This document shows, in pieces, positions 17,429-24,867 of a stretch of DNA of 64,000 bases (position 1 is the stretch's first letter; the number at the start of each line of letters is the position of its first letter). The stretch comes from Granulicella aggregans (GTDB lineage: Bacteria; Acidobacteriota; Terriglobia; Terriglobales; Acidobacteriaceae), in NCBI RefSeq assembly GCF_014203275.1, contig NZ_JACHIP010000005.1, positions 660,558 to 724,557 of the forward strand, read 5' to 3'. The translations under genes were made by a program, and so were the position numbers. The notes beneath the pieces were generated by a model. That model saw only the letters and a list, made by a program, of their open reading frames with translations, was not told the DNA's origin and did no database searches.

Positions 17429-17800
17429 TTAGTGTAGCGCAGCTTCTTTTGAGATCAAGTAGCCGCCGTCGAGGGTGTGGGGAAGTGGGAAGCGCACTTT
17501 GCTTTCCACTTCTCCATACCCTGTTTTAGTTCCGCCCTGCCACGACTCTGGTGCTGGCGGCCGATAGCCCAAGGAGGAGTGTGGCCGGATGGTGTTGTAG
17601 TGGATCCTCCAGCGCTCTGCCAGGATCCTGATCTCCTTCATCGAGTAGAAGATCTCGCCGTTGAGGAACTCGTCACGCAGCTTCGAGTTGAAGCTCTCAC
17701 AGTAGCCGTTCTCCCACGGGCTGCCTGGCTCGATGTAGAGTGTCTTGGCACCTGTATTTGCAAGCCATTTGCGCAGATCGCGGGCTACGAACTCAGGACC
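17429..17800 (-). pseudogene. IS3-family OrfB, C-terminal piece
   Basis: Begins at GPEFVARDLRKWLANTGAKT, which continues seamlessly from the RSDN of the other piece. It carries the rest of the DDE core: EPGSPWENGYCESFNSKLRDE, with the catalytic Glu, then RIHYNTIRPHSSLGYRPPAP. It ends naturally at 17429. The open frame upstream of 17800 is IS110-element sequence and not transposase. Confidence 0.87.
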
Positions 17801-19453
17801 GTAGCACCACACGAAGCACTCGGAAGGAAGGGTTGGAGGAAGGCAGCGAACCGGATCGAGGGAGCGTAGCGACCGAGATCCGATTCGCTGGGCCATGGCT
17901 GGCCGTAGGTCTCCTAAGCTGAACGTATACCCACTTTCACTTCAGGAGAGAACCAGCCATGTCCCTTGTCCAGCCTACTCGACCGTCCACCGTTCTGGTA
18001 GCGATCGATATCGCTAAGCTCCGTCATGATGTCCTGATCGAAGCTCCGGGATGGAAAAGCCGCAAGCGCTTGATCCTACCCAACACCGCAGCCGAGTTCC
18101 GACTGTTTGCCGACTTTCTTCATGGCCTAAAGCACCCGGTGCGCATCGTCTTCGAGGCCACTGGGAACTACCACCGGCCACTGGCGCACTTCCTGCAGGC
18201 TGAGGGTTTCCACCTGGAGCTGATCGCTTCGCTTGCTGTGGCGCGGACCCGCGAAGCCATGCATAACTCCTGGGACAAGAACGACCCGAAGGACGCCCAG
18301 GTCCTGCTCCATCTGCTCAAGACCGGCGTAACTCAACACTTCCATGATCCGCTCGTGAACCAGATCCATGACTTTCAAGAGCTGTCGCTCACCTATGCGC
18401 AGATCTCGCTGGAGAAGACGCGTACCCAGCACCGGCTCTTGACCCATTACCTGCCGCTCTACTTTCCTGAGATAGAGCGGTATTACCATGCCACGCGTTC
18501 TGAGTGGCTTCTCGCGTTCCTTCAGGTCTTCCCAACGCCTGCCCTGATTACACGTCTCTCGATGGAAGACTTCGTCCAGCAAGCGTGGACGGTTGTCGGA
18601 CGCAAGGTAAGTAAACAGCGGCTGCTTGAGGATATCTATCGCACGGCACAGTCGTCGATCGGGATACCAGTTGCGGAGAACTCAGAAGCAGTGGCGATGT
18701 TCCGAGTAGTGCTTGGGGAGATGATTCGCCTCTGTCAGCTGCGCGATCAGTTGGAAGAACGGGCTGCATGCCACATGAAGGACAACGCCGACTTCAGGCG
18801 TCTCCAACAGATGCCAGGCATCGGTCCTATCCTGGCGCTCACCATCCTGGCCGAAGCCGGCGACCTGCGCCGCTTCAACCACCATCGGCAGTTCCTCAAG
18901 TTCTGTGGCCTCGATCTCTCGACTCAGCAGTCGGGCCAGTTTCGAGGAGCGACCAAGCTGTCGAAGTACGGCAACGCACGGCATCGCTGCGCCTTCTGGA
19001 TGGCTGCCACCGTGGCTGTGAGGTTGCGCGAGAACAGCTTCCGAGACAAGTTCGAACGATATCTCCGGCGTGATCCTGCCAGTGCAGACCGCAAGCGTAT
19101 GGCGTATGTCGCCGTTGCCGCCAAGATGGCTCGCGTGGCCCATGGGATCATTAAGACCGGTACCGACTTCCGCTGCTTCTATGAGGCAGCGGCACCAAGT
19201 GGAAGAGCCGCTTCACCTGGGCCGTCGAGGCCGTAAGGACCTCGTAGATAATGATCCGGCCTTCCACTTGGTTGAGATTTCATTTTGAGTACAGTGGAGA
19301 CTGCGCTCTTCGGCAGATCTCGTGTCGCTATGGTCGAACGCTCAGCCCTTGCTCGTGGAAGCCACTTGGAGGTACAGTCGTCGTCAAGTACATCCCATAC
19401 GGGATGCTAAGGGATCTTCTCTTCTCTCCAGCTTTTCCTTCCTGTGTTAGTAC
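17801..19453 (+). mobile_element. IS110-family (IS1111-like?) insertion sequence, 1653 bp
   Basis: The borders are fixed by the split IS3 gene: host sequence reads GAACTCAGGACC up to 17800 and resumes GTTGTCTGAGCG at 19454. Both junctions share a GT (17801-17802 and 19454-19455), the probable recombination core, with one copy counted in the element. The tips form an imperfect 16-bp inverted repeat (17801-17816 GTAGCACCACACGAAG against 19438-19453), 12 of 16 matching. One transposase gene, with about 158 bp of noncoding sequence before it and 217 bp after it. Confidence 0.88.
17959..19236 (+). CDS. IS110-family transposase (DEDD recombinase)
   Basis: 425 aa. The N-terminal RuvC-like DEDD domain shows VAIDIAK (first Asp), VFEATGNYHRPLA (Glu) and NDPKDAQVL (the two Asp). 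The C-terminal Transposase_20 domain has LQQMPGIGPILALTILAEAG, and the conserved serine is likely in FCGLDLSTQQSGQF. IS110 enzymes cut and join DNA under guidance of a bridge RNA transcribed from the element's own noncoding end. CAGGAGAG precedes the ATG. Full length and free of lesions, so the element may be active. Confidence 0.93.
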   Translation: MSLVQPTRPSTVLVAIDIAKLRHDVLIEAPGWKSRKRLILPNTAAEFRLFADFLHGLKHPVRIVFEATGNYHRPLAHFLQAEGFHLELIASLAVARTREAMHNSWDKNDPKDAQVLLHLLKTGVTQHFHDPLVNQIHDFQELSLTYAQISLEKTRTQHRLLTHYLPLYFPEIERYYHATRSEWLLAFLQVFPTPALITRLSMEDFVQQAWTVVGRKVSKQRLLEDIYRTAQSSIGIPVAENSEAVAMFRVVLGEMIRLCQLRDQLEERAACHMKDNADFRRLQQMPGIGPILALTILAEAGDLRRFNHHRQFLKFCGLDLSTQQSGQFRGATKLSKYGNARHRCAFWMAATVAVRLRENSFRDKFERYLRRDPASADRKRMAYVAVAAKMARVAHGIIKTGTDFRCFYEAAAPSGRAASPGPSRP

Positions 19454-19454
19454 G

Positions 19455-20020
19455 TTGTCTGAGCGTATATGCTGCGGGACACCCTTGATCACCATCACGT
19501 CGGCCAGAGCCTCGATCACCTTCGCGCTCGACCAGCGACGCTCCGGACGTACAAGCAAGCTTTCTCTGGTGTGTTCGTCGATCAGGTTCAGCATCCGGAC
19601 CGTCCTTCCGTCGTACGTCCTGGCGCTCACGAAGTCGTAGCTCCAGACATGATTCGCATGCTCGGGCCGCAGCCGCACACACGAGCCATCGTTGAGCCAT
19701 AAACGGCCTCTTGGCTTCTGCTTCTGTGGAACCTTCAGCCCCTCGCGACGCCAGATTCTCTCAACCCGGTCCTTACCAACATGCCAGCCTGCGTGACGTA
19801 GCAGAGCTGTGATCCGGCGATATCCATAGCGACCATACCGATTGGCTAAGGTCACGATGGCCTGGGTGAGAGCATCTTCATCCTCTCGCTGTGTCGGCCG
19901 GTAGCGCTGCGTGCCGCGTGGCTGCTTCACCACAAGGCACGCATGCCGCTCGCTCAGCCCATGCACCTGTCGCGCATGGTTCACCGCACAGCGACGCCGC
20001 TCAGGGCTTAGAAATTTCCC
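19455..20020 (-). pseudogene. IS3-family OrfB, N-terminal piece (split by IS110 insertion)
   Basis: Entered by -1 frameshift from orfA: GKFLSPERRR, YGYRRITALLRHAGW, then the DDE integrase core with first Asp in VWSYDFVSARTYDGR and second Asp region GVPQHIRSDN. The frame is cut directly after RSDN at 19454 by the IS110-family element; downstream residues of this open frame belong to that insert. The rest of the protein lies at 17429-17800. A GTG at 19984 is only an in-frame codon. Not functional unless the insert excises. Confidence 0.85.
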
Positions 20021-20289
20021 TCTGCGATTTCCTTCAGCACCAACTTCTCCAGGCTAAGGTTGGCCACGATGCGCTTCAGCTTCGCGTTCTCCTGTTCCAA
20101 CTCCTTCAGCCGTCGCGCCTGGTCTACCTGCAGCCCGCCATACTCCTTACGCCAACGGTAGTACGTCTGGTCCGTGATCCCGGCTTCCTTGCACGCCAGC
20201 GACGTCGTCTTTCCGTTCGCAACAGCCACTTCAATCTGACGCAATAGGTTCACCACCTGCTCAGGACTATGCTTCTTGCCTCGTGCCAT
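20008..20289 (-). CDS. IS3-family OrfA (HTH protein)
   Basis: 93 aa, MARGKKHSPEQVVNLLRQIE, then an HTH (ACKEAGITDQTYYRWRKEYGGL) and a leucine-zipper helix (LKELEQENAKLKRIVANLSL). AAAGGAG precedes the ATG. Near its end the mRNA carries GGGAAAT (20020-20014), a canonical X-XXY-YYZ heptamer for -1 frameshifting. Slipping there turns AEGNF-stop into GKFLSPERRR and enters orfB, the standard way IS3 elements make the OrfAB transposase. Confidence 0.9.
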   Translation of the reverse strand: MARGKKHSPEQVVNLLRQIEVAVANGKTTSLACKEAGITDQTYYRWRKEYGGLQVDQARRLKELEQENAKLKRIVANLSLEKLVLKEIAEGNF

Positions 20290-20347
20290 AGAACGCTCCT
20301 TTGATCCCAGTTTGTATCAAGTCCACTGGTACAAAAGAAGCCGGGCA

Positions 20348-20460
20348 CTGCAGGTGGACGAAACGTACGTGAGAGTTGGAGGCCAGTGGAAGTACCTGTT
20401 CCGTGCTGTTGACAAGCATGGCCGGCTGATTGACTTCCTCTCAAGCGATGACAAGCTATG
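20348..20460 (+). pseudogene. IS6-family transposase fragment
   Basis: The reading LQVDETYVRVGGQWKYLFRA, then VDKHGRLIDFLSSDDK, is the DDE core start of IS6/IS26-like transposases (VDETY motif with first Asp, then RAVD with the second). It begins exactly where the IS3 inverted repeat ends and loses similarity at about 20460. The rest of the gene is not in the window. Confidence 0.65.
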
Positions 20461-20568
20461 TGGCACAGTCGAAGATCGACGCTCTCCCCATTACTGCCTA
20501 GTCGGCCGATATCGGGCCTCAACGTCGTCAGACGTACCTATGCGTAGAGTTTGAGCGGGGCGCAAGTG

Positions 20569-20733
20569 ATGAGACTGTGGATTGTACAGGTGGATAAACT
20601 TGCTGAATCGAGCCTCTCCGTCAACCTTTCGGATGGCTCGACGGTGGAAGTGACGCTCGACGATCTCCTATGGATTCGGTCCCAGAGCGAAGACGATGCT
20701 CAAGCCGAGTTGAATTCGTCAAAATGGGATTAG
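20569..20733 (+). CDS. Small hypothetical protein
   Basis: 54 aa from ATG 20569 (MRLWIVQVDKLAESSLSVNL, then SDGSTVEVTLDDLLWI). The composition is that of a real folded small protein (alternating strand pattern), but there is no obvious ribosome-binding site and no recognised family. It lies between the IS6 scrap and the right copy of the 24-bp repeat. Confidence 0.3.
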   Translation: MRLWIVQVDKLAESSLSVNLSDGSTVEVTLDDLLWIRSQSEDDAQAELNSSKWD

Positions 20734-20809
20734 CACGGCTGAATGAAGACCGCGGAGCGATAGCTCTTTGTTTCCTGCGTATCGATCGTTCATTGAAACG
20801 ACGTTATGG

Positions 20810-20849
20810 GCAATCACCCCCTGACAACCGGAGTTGTCGGGGATGATTG
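20810..20849 (+). repeat. 24-bp inverted repeat, right copy, inside a 40-bp hairpin
   Basis: 20810-20833 is the exact reverse complement of 17275-17298. Here the repeat extends into a near-perfect hairpin: arms CAATCACCCCCTGACAAC and GTTGTCGGGGATGATTG around a CGGA loop (20811-20849). It could be the tip of an older mobile element or a REP-like dispersed repeat. Confidence 0.75.
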
Positions 20850-20913
20850 TTGGCACCGGTGGCAACACTTTTGGGCTTAACCCGACTCGCAACGGGCTTC
20901 GTCGGACTTGGGT

Positions 20914-21333
20914 TCAGTCCACCGATCTTCCGACGGCAGGTAGATGGGCTCCTGGGGTGCTGATTGCGTATGCCGTACACAACTCGCAGACAGAGACGCG
21001 ACCAAACCCCTGCAGAGGCTCGTACATAATGAGATCCCTAGGCTGATCCAGAGGCATTGTCGGCTCAATCCATCGGTGCCTGCATGACAGCAATGGCAGG
21101 AGCCTCTCATAAAGGCGCACTGCTGCGGCCTCCTCACCATCGCTGTCGATACGCTCGACGAGGTTTAGGAACGCCAAAGGCGATAGATCGGCTATGACGA
21201 GTTCGGGACTGACGTTGAAGAGGATGTCCTGATATGTGATCGTCTCCGAGAAGCCGAAAGCCTTCTTCGACAGGGATTGAAGCTTGGTGAGGTCGCGTCG
21301 ACGTGCCCGAAACGTCCCTAACGATCTGGGCAC
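20914..21333 (-). pseudogene. Possible dihydrodipicolinate-synthase-family C-terminal remnant
   Basis: 139-residue open frame. The middle (SPLAFLNLVERIDSDGEEAA, then AVRLYERLLPLL) resembles the C-terminal helices of DHDPS/NAL-family lyases, where an 'A--L--RLLPLL' helix is typical. There is no Schiff-base Lys or earlier barrel strand in the window. The 5' part and the far C-terminus do not match anything I know. Alternatively a small hypothetical protein. Confidence 0.25.
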
Positions 21334-21627
21334 ATGCGCATGGACTCGTAACCCCCTATCTCAGCGGACGAATCTTGCTCTCTCGACGTCAGTTCACACA
21401 GTTATTTTTGCGTTCCATGGACCGGCTGCTGCAAGGCCTCACTTGAAAGAGCATTTGCGATTTCGACTTGGACTTTGTTGAAACAAACGTTTCAGAGAGT
21501 ACAAGCGCAACACCATGTGCCTTTGTGAAGTTACTCATGCATTTGCCGGGACAGCTCAGGGAAGGGTGAGGCGTACAATTTCAGTTGACGCGTCGGCGAG
21601 TTCGCCTGCTCGCACACGAGGCCTTTG
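21334..21627. other. Gene-free stretch upstream of the SnoaL-like gene
   Basis: About 290 bp with no supported gene. It must contain the promoter of the following gene. I see no hairpin or repeat that stands out. Confidence 0.35.
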
Positions 21628-22425
21628 ATGCTTTCTAAAGTCCATCCATCTTTAGGCATGGACTACTTTGTAGTCTCCCGTCGCCGCGCCTTGGCTTGGG
21701 CATCGCTGCTCGCTTCGGGGTTGATAACCAATTTGGCGGCGGGGGCTCCGATCAAGATGCTACAAGCTAGGGGAATTGGAAGTGATCGAGTCAAGCCGTC
21801 AGGCGGGGGCCGTGGTGACGGTCGGACTACGCAGCAAGTCGCAGCTAACTCTAGCGCTGTCACCGACGTCATCCTGCGCGAGCGCTTGGCCCGGGAGACC
21901 CACAACCCAGCGGATGAGGCAGCTTGCTTTCATCCCGATGCAGTCGTAGAAGTCTCCTGGTTCAAGGGCAGTGCCGCCAAATTTATCGAGGCGGGGAAAA
22001 ACAACCCCGACACGGAAACCGTCCATTTCGATTCGATGAGCCCCGGCGCCGTCTGGCTCAAGAACGATCGTGCGATTTCCGACACGGCCTGCGCGGTCCA
22101 TACCTTCTCGCTATTGGACGGGATCGAGGTCAGCACGACGAGCTATACGCGCTTGTTGTGGCGGGTCCAGCGGTCTGAGGGACAGTGGCTCATTCGTAGT
22201 CTTCGCGGCATTTACATTCGCGATACGCTGATCCCGCGCGATCCTACCAAGGTGCCGAAATTAGACGAAGAGAAGCTTCGCGGTTTCCGCCCCTCCTATC
22301 GTTTCCTTAGTTACATCCTCACCGCGAACGGAGCCCCTGCCCACAACGATCTTCCAGGCGTCGATCAACCTGAGGTGGTCGCCGCGCTAAGGGCAGCCGA
22401 ACGCGAATGGCTGGAACAGGGCTAG
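21628..22425 (+). CDS. Exported SnoaL/NTF2-like protein
   Basis: 265 aa from ATG 21628 (alternative ATG 21658). The N-terminus SRRRALAWASLLASGLITNL looks like a twin-arginine or Sec signal. The NTF2-like cone-fold part starts about residue 75: DVILRERLARETHNPADEAA, CFHPDAVVEVSWF, then TSYTRLLWRVQRSEGQWLI. NTF2-like proteins include small-molecule isomerases, hydratases and dehydratases; the catalytic role here is open. Its C-terminal third is clearly related to the truncated gene on the opposite strand at 22461-22750, so the two are paralogues arranged tail to tail. Confidence 0.75.
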   Translation: MLSKVHPSLGMDYFVVSRRRALAWASLLASGLITNLAAGAPIKMLQARGIGSDRVKPSGGGRGDGRTTQQVAANSSAVTDVILRERLARETHNPADEAACFHPDAVVEVSWFKGSAAKFIEAGKNNPDTETVHFDSMSPGAVWLKNDRAISDTACAVHTFSLLDGIEVSTTSYTRLLWRVQRSEGQWLIRSLRGIYIRDTLIPRDPTKVPKLDEEKLRGFRPSYRFLSYILTANGAPAHNDLPGVDQPEVVAALRAAEREWLEQG

Positions 22426-22460
22426 GAGCGGATTGCTCATTTGTCCATGAGAGACATTGG

Positions 22461-22750
22461 CTATTGGCCAAGCCAATCAAACGCCGCTTTGTAAAGAGCA
22501 TGGACTCGCTCCGGCTGATCGCCGCCGTAGAGATCGGGAGTCATGGAATGGTCACCCAGACTGATGTCGTAAGCCACAAATCGGTGAGGTGCTCTGAACG
22601 CGGCAACCTTTTGGTTATCCTCATCCAAAATGGTGCTACGCGTTGTCGGGTTCAATGTGTCGCGCTCGTAAATGGCGTTCATGAATAAGATTTTCCAGCC
22701 CGTCTCACGTCTCTCCAGCTGATAGAGCAACCGCGAAAAAGAGACGCCAG
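22461..22750 (-). pseudogene. SnoaL/NTF2-like protein, 5'-truncated paralogue
   Basis: The C-terminal ~95 residues: FSRLLYQLERRETGWKILFM, NAIYERDTLNPTTRSTI, then PDLYGGDQPERVHALYKAAF. They align by eye over their whole length with the end of the neighbouring 21628-22425 product (YTRLLWRVQ; IRDTLIPRD; GVDQPEVVAALRAAEREWL). The N-terminal half is replaced at about 22750 by an IS3 scrap, so an insertion followed by deletion truncated the gene. Confidence 0.7.
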
Positions 22751-22754
22751 AGCA

Positions 22755-22893
22755 GTCGTCTTTCCATTCGCGATCGCGACCTCGATCTGCCGCAACAGAT
22801 CTACCACCTGCTCAGGCTGGTACTCTTCCCTCGTCCCATATGCTCTCTTTATCCAGTGTCTCTCTTCTCCACTGGCACGCTTCAAGCCGGGCA
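22755..22893 (-). mobile_element. IS3-family terminal remnant with orfA start
   Basis: The minus strand begins with the inverted-repeat tip TGCCCGGCTTGAAGCG at 22893 and encodes REEYQPEQVVDLLRQIEVAI, then ANGKTTALA, almost identical to the OrfA start of the 20-kb element (SPEQVVNLLRQIEVAVANGKTTSLA). The element is cut off after about 140 bp, at the junction with the truncated SnoaL-like gene. Confidence 0.75.
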
Positions 22894-23179
22894 CTCCATA
22901 CCGGAATCGTAACCTGTCCGAGTTGCGATCGGCCAGGGCAGATCGAATACAAGTGATCGATCAAGTGCCTCGGAAGAAGCCGAACTCGGCCCATTCATAG
23001 CATGAACCATCACTGGCAGCCTCTCTTTTGCCAGTTGCTCCGAGATGCCCTCATCCAAACCGCCCGATTGTTGGACATGTCCCACAGTTGAAATGTGGCA
23101 CCCGACAGCCGAGAGAGCTGGCTGGCGTTATCGGCGTTTGTCAGGATCTATACGAAATTGTCGGTCTGGCAAAGGAAAT
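22894..23179. other. Stretch without a recognisable gene
   Basis: About 290 bp between the IS3 tip and the broken MDR gene. Short open frames on both strands, none with a family match or ribosome-binding site. It may be decayed sequence left by the IS events. Confidence 0.35.
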
Positions 23180-24186
23180 TCAAGGAATCCTGATCGCGAC
23201 TTTGCCGAAGTGTCCTCCCTCGGCGACATGCGCATAGGCAGCTTGCGCCTGATCCATGGCAAACGTAGTATCCAAAATCGGTTTGATCTTGTGGTTGGTC
23301 ATCGCCTTAGCTGCATCGGTCAAATCCGCTACAGGACCTGTGTTGTTACCCTGCAGTCGAATGCGCTTCTCCATCACGGAACCCACACTGAATGAAACGT
23401 CCATCCCGCTCAGGAAGCCGATAATGAAGATTGTCCCAGTCGAGAGCCGCAGCCTGAATCGACTGGAGAAAGGTTGCTGTGCCGCCCGTCTCAAGCACAA
23501 GATCAGCGCCCCGTCCTTCTGTTAGACGAAATACCTCGTCCGCCCATTGGGGAATGGATCGGTAATTGATGGTTTCGTCGGCGCCCAGTGCACGTGCGCG
23601 CTCAAGTTTCTCGTCAGAAGACGACGTAACGATGACACGTGATCCGTGAGCCTTGGCAAACTGTAGCGCAAAAAGCGAGACTCCTCCGGTGGCCGAGCAA
23701 TAGAGCTGTTTTGTGCGGACCCAGGGCAGCGCTTCGCACAGCGCGCCAAGCTGTGGTTGCCGCTATCGGTATAGTGGCAGCTTCAGCATCCGATAGATGC
23801 GCCGGTGTAAGAACCAGGGAGTGCGCGGGAACTGTCACATACTCGGCAAGACTGCCGGGAAGATCGATGCCGCGGCGCGGTCCGCCTCCAACGGCGGGCA
23901 TCCTGCCGTCCTGCCAGTTGGGGATGAAGTGCGGAATGACCCGTGCTCCAACCTTCCAGTTTGTCACCGCCGTACCGAGAGCCGCGATTTCGCCCGCTCC
24001 GTCAGTAACGGGGATGATCGGGAACTCGCAGAGCGGATACTTACCAGTGGCAACCGCGATATCGAGGAAGTTTAGGGAATCGGCTCTGAGACGAATCAGT
24101 ACGTCACCCGGCCCGGAAGTGGGATCGGGGTATGTACTGGAACGTAGTGCATCTATTCGTGGCGCAGTTAACTCGATAACTTTCAT
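23180..24186 (-). pseudogene. MDR-family NAD(P)-dependent alcohol dehydrogenase/quinone reductase, two frameshifts
   Basis: From ATG 24186 the protein reads MKVIELTAPRIDALRSSTYP, DVLIRLRADSLNFLD and GLPGSLAEYVTVPA-like sequence (LPGSLAEYVTVPAHSLVLTP). At about 23697 an extra C shifts the frame; the next frame gives TGGVSLFALQFAKAHGSRVI, VTSSSDEKLERARALGADET. At about 23436 an extra T shifts it again, and the third frame gives GTIFIIGFLSGMDVSFSVGS, then FAMDQAQAAYAHVAEGGHFG to the stop at 23180. All MDR parts are present, so only two single-base insertions separate this from an intact gene. Confidence 0.82.
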
Positions 24187-24198
24187 GGTTTCTCCCAA

Positions 24199-24867
24199 TC
24201 CATCATTTGATGGGCAGCGGAATCTACACGATCCTTTTCCACGTCAGCATGCGGATCAGTCCGCATATGTCACTTAGCGGAAGTTTGTATTGCGTCCTGA
24301 CCATATCCCGCTCAATGAAAGCTTCTGCATCATCGCAGGCTGGGGTGATTGGCGTTTCTCGTTGACTGACCATCAATATCGACGAAGAGGGATGTTCCTC
24401 TGTGCTGAGGCAGCCCTAATCTGATCGAGCTACTTGGTCAAGGCCTCCAAATCTTGTGCCTGTGCCTGCTGGATCATCTCGAATGAGAGTCCACCGACCA
24501 TCATCTCCTCTCAAGGTCGATATGCATGGCCGCGAGTAAGACGTGCGCGGCATAACCTGGGCTGGATCCTGTGGAGGCGGGGACTGCATCTACGATGAAG
24601 TGCTCTAGCGTAGTCTTCATTCACTTGTAATGATCCGAATGGAGGACGCCCGGACCCAGCTATATCGATGAGGCAGATACGTTCGCTCCGCAGATCCTCG
24701 AAATCCGTCAACAGAAGCTCTGCCTCGGAACGGTGAGCTGCTTGGTGAAACAAGGCGGCATCCGGGGCGTGGGCATGACGATCATTACGCAACGGCCGGG
24801 GGCGCAAAGGGTCAGGCACCACAATGCAGTGCCTGCCCCAGCCGGCGAACCAATTCCTCAAGTCTCG
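24199..24867. other. Gene-poor stretch with a possible TetR C-terminal remnant
   Basis: No intact gene. On the minus strand, in mixed frames between about 24625 and 24390, one can read LEHFIVDAVPASTGSSPGYA, AHVLLAAMHIDLERR and, after a shift, GLSFEMIQQAQAQDLEALTK, which resembles the ligand-domain end of a TetR-type repressor. Stops and frame changes interrupt it. The open frame 24511-24861 on the minus strand does not look like a protein. Confidence 0.3.

Larger units (their letters stand above)
17403..20347 (-). mobile_element. IS3-family insertion sequence, interrupted by an IS110-family element
   Basis: The ends are inverted repeats: the 17403 side reads TGCCCGATCTTTTGTACC and the 20347 side, reverse complemented, reads TGCCCGGCTTCTTTTGTACC. 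Between them lie orfA, orfB (in two pieces) and an inserted 1653-bp element; without the insert the IS is about 1292 bp, a normal IS3 size. The outer flanks (ctc before 17403; ctg after 20347) give no clear target duplication. The right edge coincides exactly with the start of an IS6-family transposase scrap. Confidence 0.85.

Noticed and set aside
17392..20360. Target-site duplication of the IS3 element
   Set aside because: Flanks read ...ctgctc before 17403 and ctgcag... after 20347; no direct 3-5 bp repeat directly abuts the ends, and one flank is an IS6 scrap, so a later rearrangement probably removed it.
24511..24861. 116-residue minus-strand frame as a gene
   Set aside because: His/Arg/Pro-rich, no ribosome-binding site, and the better reading of this DNA is a decayed TetR-like tail in other frames.
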